Positions 30,326 to 36,031 of a stretch of DNA of 36,031 bases are shown piece by piece. Both the position numbers and the translations under genes were made by a program. Each line of letters opens with the position of its first letter. Positions within the stretch are counted from its first letter, which is position 1. A model generated the notes under the pieces. It saw only the letters and a list, made by a program, of their open reading frames with translations, ran no database searches and had not been told where the DNA came from. The stretch covers positions 1 to 36,031 of IMG/VR virus record IMGVR_UViG_3300048928_000675, one strand, 5' to 3'. This stretch comes from a virus.

Positions 30326-33064
30326 ATGGCACAGCAAATTATAAATATAGGCTTATACGATAACGATCCTAATGCTGACAATTTAAGGGTTGGTGGTGAT
30401 AAGATCAATGAAAATTTTACGGAACTATACACCTTTTCGAACAACAAAATGGTTTACCGTAATATAGGGTTAATTGCCGGCAGCGGTGTAGTAACAAATC
30501 AGGAAGTTGCTGATAAGATCAATGCTTCCGGGACGTTACTGACTGTTTTTGCATATTCATCCCCTGTTATTATCGTTGCTTCAAAATTTACAGGTGATGT
30601 AAATTATAAGTATGTGTTTGTTTTTGCCAGTGGTAAAGGTGTTTGGGGTCCCGGTGAAAAAGAAATCCTACCTAGCAGTTTCAGGCTTTTAAGTACTACA
30701 CGTTTAACTCCTGAAGATATTGCAGATGATCCTAACGCTGTGATTGAAAATATCGATCCGGTTGTTAATGGTGATTTTGTTACTAAAGCAAATCAATCCA
30801 TTTGGGATTTTAGCGATTCTAAAGAACCGCAGCCGGATGGTGGTTTGAAATCCTATTATTTCACCTATACCGATAAAGGTATTCTATATTTTGCATTGTT
30901 TGATAGTACACCCGGTATTTATGGCGGTGGCGGTACCCCGTTTACAATAGATCAATTTAAAATATCTACTAATAGCAGTATTACACCTGAATTCAGTATA
31001 CCGGAATGGAAAGCAGGAATTTATCCTGAAAGCAGTTTGGTTACTAAAAATGTAAACGGGCAAAAGTACCTGTTTAAAAGCAATGAAAATTCAAACGAAA
31101 CTGAACCTTTACTAAGAAGTAATAAGCCTGCCTGGGAAAACCATTTTGGCGGTGTGTACGTGGGTGTATGGAATAATGCCACGGCTTATGTTTCCGGTGA
31201 TATTGTTAACCGTGAAGGGTATGCTTACTGGTGCGCTTCTAATAACACGAATACAGATCCTAATGCTTTGCTATATAATAAATGGATCAAGCTGGGTAAA
31301 TTCATCGGCGCTTACAATCCTGTTACTCTTTATAAAAACGGTGATGTTGTTACCGATGGTACTGATATACTTATATCTAATTATGATAACAACAATTACC
31401 CGTTAGATTACGGCCGTGTTTCTAAATGGGATTTTATTAATGGTGATGCAAATACTATTGTTTCTCTTGGTGATAGTATGACGGAAGGAACGGGAAGTAC
31501 AGGTGATGGAAACTATCCGGCGCAATTATCAAAAAGATTAGGTAAGAATGTTTTGAATATGGGTGTGGCTGGTGAAACTTCTACACAAATAAGAAGCCGG
31601 TTCTTTGCTATGCCTAATTTATGGCATCTATCATTTATCTTTTGGGCAGGCAGGAATAATGCCGGTGATGCTGCAACTGTGCTTGCTGATATTGCTGCAA
31701 TGGTTGAGGCTTTACCGCATGACAGATATGTTGTTGTAGGGGTAACTAAACACGTATATGAAGATAATACACAGGTTGATGATCTTAACGCGCAGCTTGA
31801 AGCAATTTATGGTGACAGGTTTATTGATGCACAGGCATTTCTGTTTAGTATCTACGATCCTACGATTCCGCAGGACGTTGCGAATCATGCTTCCGGTTAT
31901 CTTGCCTGGTCAATTTTATCGGACAACCTGCATTTAAATAATAAAGGTTATTTCTATGTAGCTAAATTAATTGCATCACGATTTCTTTACCTGCAGGGAA
32001 CTCCAAAAATAAAAATGACTGTCGATCCCTATTCACTGCCTTTAAACCTACCCGCAAAAGGATTAATGATGTTATCATCCGGTGAATTTGTCACAGCACC
32101 AAGTATAGGTTCAGGTTATATACCTTTTGAAAATGGTCAAGGTATTCCTAATACTAGCGGTCTTTATTTTGACGGTATAAATACCGGTGCCAATACAGGA
32201 TCAGATATTGAGGATGGGTGGAAGTTACAGGTGAATGGTTCTTTTGCTGCGGGCAATAAAGGTTCTGCAAGATTTTACGGTTTTACGCTTGATGCGGAAA
32301 CTTATGGAATTCAGATAAGGGATATTGGTTATCAAAAAAACTTGAAATTATATATTGAACAACTGCTAGTAGGTAATGCTGCTATTGCGACTGCTAATGG
32401 TGAAGCTGCTGTTTTTTCAGGTGAAATTAAAATCCCAAATGGTACTTTATCCAGTAGTGGAGTTAATAAAAGCCAGATCGATCTAAAAGCGGATTTGGTT
32501 GGTGGTACCGTTCCGGCTTCGCAGCTTCCCTCTTATGTAGATGATGTTTTAGAATATGCAAATTTAGCAGCGTTCCCTGTAACGGGTGAATCCGGAAAAA
32601 TATATGTAGCAAATGATACAAATCTAACGTATCGCTGGTCAGGTTCTTCTTATGTAGGATTGAGTATTTCATTAGCATTAGGTGAAACTGCGGGTTCTGC
32701 TTATCGTGGTGATCGTGGCAAAATAGCGTATGACCATAGCCAGACTTCAGGTAATCCGCATAACACAACGATATCGGATATACCAGGGCTTACAGATGCA
32801 CTTCCTGTGATATTAAAGCTAACCCAAAACATCGACTTTCCGGATCTTGGTTCGCATTCCTATTCTGATGTAGAATTCGACTTTACAAGTGCTGCAATGG
32901 GTGATTGTGTTGATGTATTTGCACCGGTCACTTTAATACTGCCCAGAGTTTATTATACAGCGTGGGTATCTGCTGTAAATAAAGTAACTGTGCGTGTTAC
33001 GAATACCGATGCACCATCTGTTTCAATGCCTGCCGGGGATTTTAAACTAAGAATCATTAAATAA
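30326..33064 (+). CDS. Tail fibre / receptor-binding protein with SGNH esterase domain
   Basis: A 912-residue protein. The N-terminal part (INIGLYDNDPNADNLRVGGDKINENFTELYT) is a tail-attachment type used by many phages. In the middle lies an SGNH/GDSL hydrolase domain of about residues 375-555: block I VSLGDSMTEG with Ser384, block III-like FWAGRNN, and the Asp533/His536 pair in DNLHLNNKGY. This enzyme family removes acetyl or other esters from surface sugars. The C-terminal half is beta-rich and has a motif (ALGETAGSAYRGDRGKIAYDHSQTSGNPHN) common in phage fibres. It probably binds and trims the host capsule or O-antigen. Confidence 0.88.
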   Translation: MAQQIINIGLYDNDPNADNLRVGGDKINENFTELYTFSNNKMVYRNIGLIAGSGVVTNQEVADKINASGTLLTVFAYSSPVIIVASKFTGDVNYKYVFVFASGKGVWGPGEKEILPSSFRLLSTTRLTPEDIADDPNAVIENIDPVVNGDFVTKANQSIWDFSDSKEPQPDGGLKSYYFTYTDKGILYFALFDSTPGIYGGGGTPFTIDQFKISTNSSITPEFSIPEWKAGIYPESSLVTKNVNGQKYLFKSNENSNETEPLLRSNKPAWENHFGGVYVGVWNNATAYVSGDIVNREGYAYWCASNNTNTDPNALLYNKWIKLGKFIGAYNPVTLYKNGDVVTDGTDILISNYDNNNYPLDYGRVSKWDFINGDANTIVSLGDSMTEGTGSTGDGNYPAQLSKRLGKNVLNMGVAGETSTQIRSRFFAMPNLWHLSFIFWAGRNNAGDAATVLADIAAMVEALPHDRYVVVGVTKHVYEDNTQVDDLNAQLEAIYGDRFIDAQAFLFSIYDPTIPQDVANHASGYLAWSILSDNLHLNNKGYFYVAKLIASRFLYLQGTPKIKMTVDPYSLPLNLPAKGLMMLSSGEFVTAPSIGSGYIPFENGQGIPNTSGLYFDGINTGANTGSDIEDGWKLQVNGSFAAGNKGSARFYGFTLDAETYGIQIRDIGYQKNLKLYIEQLLVGNAAIATANGEAAVFSGEIKIPNGTLSSSGVNKSQIDLKADLVGGTVPASQLPSYVDDVLEYANLAAFPVTGESGKIYVANDTNLTYRWSGSSYVGLSISLALGETAGSAYRGDRGKIAYDHSQTSGNPHNTTISDIPGLTDALPVILKLTQNIDFPDLGSHSYSDVEFDFTSAAMGDCVDVFAPVTLILPRVYYTAWVSAVNKVTVRVTNTDAPSVSMPAGDFKLRIIK

Positions 33065-33069
33065 ACTAT

Positions 33070-33624
33070 ATGAAACTAAAAACCTTACTTAAGCACTTAA
33101 AAGATTATTCCAAATATTTTATAAAGTTTGGAATAACAATAAAAGCAATGTTTACTAAACCGTTGCCATTGCTGGCGTGTATGCCTGTAATGTATATGCC
33201 GGTATTTACTACTGAACAAAAGGCCTTGATCCTTTTGGGCTGCTTATTTATTATTGATTTTGCGACAGGAATTATGGCTAGTTGGTCAGAATTTCAAAAA
33301 GTATTGCCTGAAAATCGAAAAGACTATCTGATCGAATCCGATAAATTAAGGTTATCGGCTGTGAAATTTATAACCTATGCCTTTACCGCGTTAATGGCTT
33401 GGGGAATTGAGAAGGTTTTTATTATAGGTGAATTTGAGCCACATTCCAAACTTCAGAAAATGACTTTTACAACAATTGTAGTTGCGTTTTGCTGTGCGAT
33501 TGAAATTTATTCGATCGTGTTTGAGAATTTCAAAAGGATGGGGTTTGATATAATTAAGAAAGTCAAAAAAATTGCCTCATCCGGATGGGGTGTATACAAA
33601 TCAATTAAAAACGAAAAAGAATAA
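33070..33624 (+). CDS. Holin (phage holin family)
   Basis: A 184-residue membrane protein with about four hydrophobic segments: LPLLACMPVMYMPVF (near residue 35), ALILLGCLFIIDFATGIMASW (50-70, with the DFATGI motif typical of this holin type), VKFITYAFTALMAWGI (about 97-115) and FTTIVVAFCCAIEIYSIVFE. The C-terminus is basic. It lies 5 bases after the fibre gene and 2 bases before the endolysin, the usual lysis cassette order. It times lysis by opening the inner membrane to the endolysin. Confidence 0.87.
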   Translation: MKLKTLLKHLKDYSKYFIKFGITIKAMFTKPLPLLACMPVMYMPVFTTEQKALILLGCLFIIDFATGIMASWSEFQKVLPENRKDYLIESDKLRLSAVKFITYAFTALMAWGIEKVFIIGEFEPHSKLQKMTFTTIVVAFCCAIEIYSIVFENFKRMGFDIIKKVKKIASSGWGVYKSIKNEKE

Positions 33625-33626
33625 TT

Positions 33627-34091
33627 ATGAAAGGTCAAAAAATAATCGATGTTGCTATTAAAGAAGTAGGACAAATTGAAAGCCCGTTTAATAGCAATAA
33701 AACAAAATACGGGAAATGGTTTGGGTTTGATGGCGTTGCCTGGTGTGGAATATTTTGCAGTTGGGTATATGCTCAGGCAGGTTATGCTTTGCCTAAAATC
33801 GGATTTACAAAAGGTTTTGCCGGATGCCAGACTGCTGTATCACATTTTAAAAAAACAGGTGAAATTACAGAAAATCCTCAGGTTGGTGATCTTGTATTTT
33901 TTGACTGGAATAATGACGGACGTTATGACCATGTTGGAATATTCAACGGTTGGAAATCTATGGGTTCCGGAATATTCTACACAATTGAAGGAAACACTTC
34001 AACTACTAACCAAAGTAATGGTGGTCAGGTAATGAATAGGGTAAGATTAACAACAAGTGTATTATTTGTTCATCCTAAAGTATTAGACTAA
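33627..34091 (+). CDS. CHAP-domain endolysin
   Basis: A 154-residue protein with the CHAP catalytic set: Cys40 in AWCGIFCSW, His102 in DHVGIF, and Glu121/Asn123 in TIEGNT. The segment NPQVGDLVFF between them is also typical. It has no signal peptide, so export depends on the holin. It cuts peptide bonds in the peptidoglycan. It overlaps the next gene by one base. Confidence 0.93.
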   Translation: MKGQKIIDVAIKEVGQIESPFNSNKTKYGKWFGFDGVAWCGIFCSWVYAQAGYALPKIGFTKGFAGCQTAVSHFKKTGEITENPQVGDLVFFDWNNDGRYDHVGIFNGWKSMGSGIFYTIEGNTSTTNQSNGGQVMNRVRLTTSVLFVHPKVLD

Positions 34092-34726
34092 TGAGAAAGT
34101 ATATCCCATACATTGCAATACTGGTTTTGTTGGTCCTATTATTTGCATCGATGCAAACCTGCAGCTTTCATAAGTCGCATGCTGATTCTAATTTAGAAGC
34201 GATAACCGATACTGTAAAACACTTTAAAAATAAGCTCGGTACTCAAACGGCCAGTATCAATACACTGCAACTGGATGCAGCACAATTACAAAAAGTTATC
34301 CTGGATAAAGATGCGGAACTGGCCACACTCACAAAAGAGTTTTCAAAAGTCAATATCATTACCAAGTATAAAACGGTAATGCAAATCGATACGATCAGGA
34401 TTACATATAAAGATACAGTGCCGTGCATTTTTGAGCGTTCAGGTGAAGTTAAAAAGGATTGGTATAGCTTTATGTATAAATCAAATCAAAAAGGCTTACA
34501 GATCGATTCTTTATCAATACCGAATACTACAACAGCTATTACCGGATTTAAAAGAAAATGGTTTTTAGGTAAACAAACCGCAGTAACCGATATAACGCAT
34601 TCAAATCCTTTTATAAAGGTTACAGAAATAAAATCTGTTGAAATTGTTGTACCGGTACCGTGGTATGAAAAATGGTATGTGTGGCTCGTTTCAGGCTTAA
34701 TAGGTGGTTTCTTGGTTTCTAAATAG
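34091..34726 (+). CDS. Spanin-like or DUF6808-like membrane protein
   Basis: A 211-residue protein with an N-terminal transmembrane segment (IAILVLLVLLFASM, about residues 7-22) followed by a helical, partly coiled-coil region (HFKNKLGTQTASINTLQLDAAQLQKVILDKDAELATL) and a C-terminal hydrophobic segment (WYVWLVSGLIGGFLVSK, about 195-211). It overlaps the endolysin by one base and closes the lysis cassette, the place where Rz-type spanins lie. It resembles the family I remember as DUF6808. The spanin role is inference from position and layout. Confidence 0.6.
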   Translation: MRKYIPYIAILVLLVLLFASMQTCSFHKSHADSNLEAITDTVKHFKNKLGTQTASINTLQLDAAQLQKVILDKDAELATLTKEFSKVNIITKYKTVMQIDTIRITYKDTVPCIFERSGEVKKDWYSFMYKSNQKGLQIDSLSIPNTTTAITGFKRKWFLGKQTAVTDITHSNPFIKVTEIKSVEIVVPVPWYEKWYVWLVSGLIGGFLVSK

Positions 34727-34766
34727 TTTGATTGGTTTTTGTTTTAATTATTTTTGGTAGGTTGGT

Positions 34767-34800
34767 AAAGCCGGTGCTTAATTGCATCGGCTTTATTTTT
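34767..34800 (+). terminator. Terminator at the end of the late operon
   Basis: AAAGCCGGTGC (34767-34777) pairs, with one G-T wobble, with GCATCGGCTTT (34784-34794) around a 6-base loop. ATTTTT (34795-34800) follows on the plus strand. The hairpin overlaps the stop codon of the convergent integrase gene (34793-34795) and may also end its transcript. Confidence 0.85.
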
Positions 34801-36031
34801 GTGTATAGTATTCAGTTGGTGCAAATTCGTTGGTCATTTGCTGTACCTGTAACATTTCCCTGTATTTATGTCCGGTGGCATAATGTTTTTCTACCATGTC
34901 TGTAGTGGTATGTCCTGCTGCCCTGGCGGCAACTAATAAAGAAGATCGTTCTGCGATCTCATCAAGGTTGGAATGTTTCAGGGCGTAAAAGTCGGCTGTG
35001 ATCCCTAGTTTTTCTTTAACATGGGTTTTCCAACGCCTTGTGATCTGGTCGCGCCTGATGATTTTTTCGCCCGGAACTAATCCTTTCGAGAAAATAACAT
35101 TTCCTTTTTCAGCCCCTATAAAAGCTTTTTCCCAATAAGGTACACTTATGGCTTTAATTGGTCTGAATATCCACTTAGACTTACCGCCTTTGCGCACAAT
35201 GGTTTTATAGGTAAGATTTACCAGATCAATATCTTCATATCTTAAACTAAGTAACTCTACTTCGCGGCCACCTGAATGAAAAAATAGGATCGTGAACAAC
35301 CAAAAGCGTGGATAATTTTGTTTTAAATGGTTGTTTACCCTGATGCGTTCCGCTACAGTTAAGGTTTGTCGCGGTTCGGTAAGCGTATCTTTCTTTTTAA
35401 ATTTATGCAGCGGATTGAAATCGATAAAACCATTTGATGCCAGGATCTCTAATAATGGCGATAAATGTGCAATGTATTTATTATAGCGTTTATCTGAAAA
35501 TCCTTCTTTTACATTAACCATGTTATCCATGATCTGCCGGATATGGTAACCGCGAACAGTGTTTATTTGTAAATTGGTTACTTTAAGCATATCACATGAC
35601 TGGCTAAAATAGGTCAGCATGGATTTAATATCCTTTTTAGTATCGCTGTTGCAGGTATGCAGGTTATTGGCAAAGTGAAGTGCGGTGATTAAATTAGAAT
35701 CCCGTGTGATCTGTAGAATTGAATCGGATTGCGGTTCATCCTGCGGTACCATGAATTGTTTGGTAATTGGATTGTACCCTTTTTTAAGGACGGTTTCCAT
35801 TTCTTCCCAGGCAATACGAATGGCTTCCCTCCTATCTTCGATAGTGGTCCATTTGTTTTGCCGCCTCCTGAATTGAAAACCCTTCGGTTCTTTGTCCGGA
35901 AACTTAGGATCATGGAAGTCACATTGTACATACCAGTCCTCATTTAAAGCTTTTTTGGAAGTTGTTGTTTCCCAGTTTTGAGGTGATGCCCATACATCTG
36001 TATAAGTGCATCCGAAAAAAGATTTATTCAT
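34793..36031 (-). CDS. int: Tyrosine-recombinase integrase
   Basis: A 412-residue integrase whose start codon is at the last bases of the window. The N-terminal arm-type and SAM-like domains span about residues 50-210; the catalytic domain follows. Arg256 in HSGGREVELL, a Lys in KGGKSKW, His374 in AAGHTTT and nucleophile Tyr384 in KHYATG are present. The box usually written HxLRH is YALKH (349-353), so the first His is Tyr and the Arg is Lys. This variant appears in some Bacteroidota phage integrases and may still be active. It catalyses insertion at the tRNA-His site, the other end of the element. It is convergent with the lysis genes. Confidence 0.93.
   Translation of the reverse strand: MNKSFFGCTYTDVWASPQNWETTTSKKALNEDWYVQCDFHDPKFPDKEPKGFQFRRRQNKWTTIEDRREAIRIAWEEMETVLKKGYNPITKQFMVPQDEPQSDSILQITRDSNLITALHFANNLHTCNSDTKKDIKSMLTYFSQSCDMLKVTNLQINTVRGYHIRQIMDNMVNVKEGFSDKRYNKYIAHLSPLLEILASNGFIDFNPLHKFKKKDTLTEPRQTLTVAERIRVNNHLKQNYPRFWLFTILFFHSGGREVELLSLRYEDIDLVNLTYKTIVRKGGKSKWIFRPIKAISVPYWEKAFIGAEKGNVIFSKGLVPGEKIIRRDQITRRWKTHVKEKLGITADFYALKHSNLDEIAERSSLLVAARAAGHTTTDMVEKHYATGHKYREMLQVQQMTNEFAPTEYYTQK

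Larger units (their letters stand above)
905..36031. mobile_element. Prophage (siphovirus-like, HK97-type head), right end outside window
   Basis: The element runs from the tRNA-His 3' fragment at 905-947 through an integrase that starts at the last base of the window. It contains all expected modules in order: repressor, replication, packaging, head, tail, lysis and integration. No tail sheath or contractile baseplate gene is seen, while a tape measure, tail tube and lambda-type tail chaperones are present, so a long non-contractile tail is inferred. Every core structural gene is open and of normal length, which suggests an intact prophage. The right attachment site is not in the window; it is predicted just beyond 36031 because the tRNA fragment is on the minus strand, so the rebuilt tRNA must lie at higher coordinates. 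Confidence 0.93.

Noticed and set aside
30326-33064. Diversity-generating retroelement at the tail fibre
   Set aside because: No reverse transcriptase gene and no repeated variable/template pair were seen near the fibre gene.
1-36031. CRISPR array, insertion sequence or rRNA
   Set aside because: No array of spaced repeats beyond the 22-bp iterons, no transposase gene and no rRNA-like stretch were found; the only tRNA signal is the partial tRNA-His.

Overview
The window is almost entirely one temperate tailed-phage genome (prophage) integrated in a Bacteroidota chromosome, most likely a Flavobacteriia or Sphingobacteriia host; the genus cannot be fixed from sequence alone. Evidence for Bacteroidota: A/T-rich gene leaders without clear Shine-Dalgarno sequences (for example aattaaaattATG), short lipoprotein signals ending in SC, and small phage proteins of types usual in this phylum. 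The left ~0.9 kb looks like host DNA with two related 92-aa proteins. At 905-947 lies the 3' part of a tRNA-His(GTG) gene with its terminator, cut off from its 5' half. This is the left attachment scar. The tyrosine integrase occupies the right edge and its start codon is at the last base, so the other junction, with a rebuilt tRNA-His, should lie just beyond 36031.

Layout. 1144-3244 (minus): a lysogen-expressed block with a hypothetical gene, two lipoproteins and an HTH repressor. 3245-3364: a divergent control region with two perfect inverted repeats. 3365-8725 (plus): early/replication genes, ending in a lambda-O-like initiator with four 22-bp iterons and an AT-rich stretch inside its own coding sequence, followed by a DnaB helicase. 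8728-11769: HNH nuclease, terminase small subunit, an interposed unknown gene and terminase large subunit. 11791-18132: a 6.4-kb cargo block between terminase and portal, holding many tiny genes (two apparently broken), a DUF6965-like gene, a membrane-anchored protein, two unknown genes and a compact minus-strand umuD-umuC-SRAP operon for SOS mutagenesis and abasic-site protection. 18272-24729: an HK97-type head and head-tail module (portal, protease, capsid, connectors, tail tube, tail chaperones). 24826-34726: tape measure, tail hub, a large fibre with an SGNH esterase domain, holin, CHAP endolysin and a spanin-like protein. 34793-36031 (minus): integrase.

The gene set is that of a siphovirus with an HK97-fold capsid. 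Three regulatory findings stand out. First, a 32-bp element (31/32 identical, containing the dyad GAAAC-AAT-GTTTC) followed 11 bases later by TACTTTTA occurs twice, 20-21 bases before portal and before tape measure; it looks like a phage-specific late promoter that restarts transcription after the opposing SOS operon and after a terminator. Second, the tail chaperone genes are joined by a -1 slippery heptamer GGGAAAG, the same heptamer used by lambda G/T. Third, the replication origin is embedded in the initiator gene. The structural and lysis genes look intact, so the prophage may be functional.
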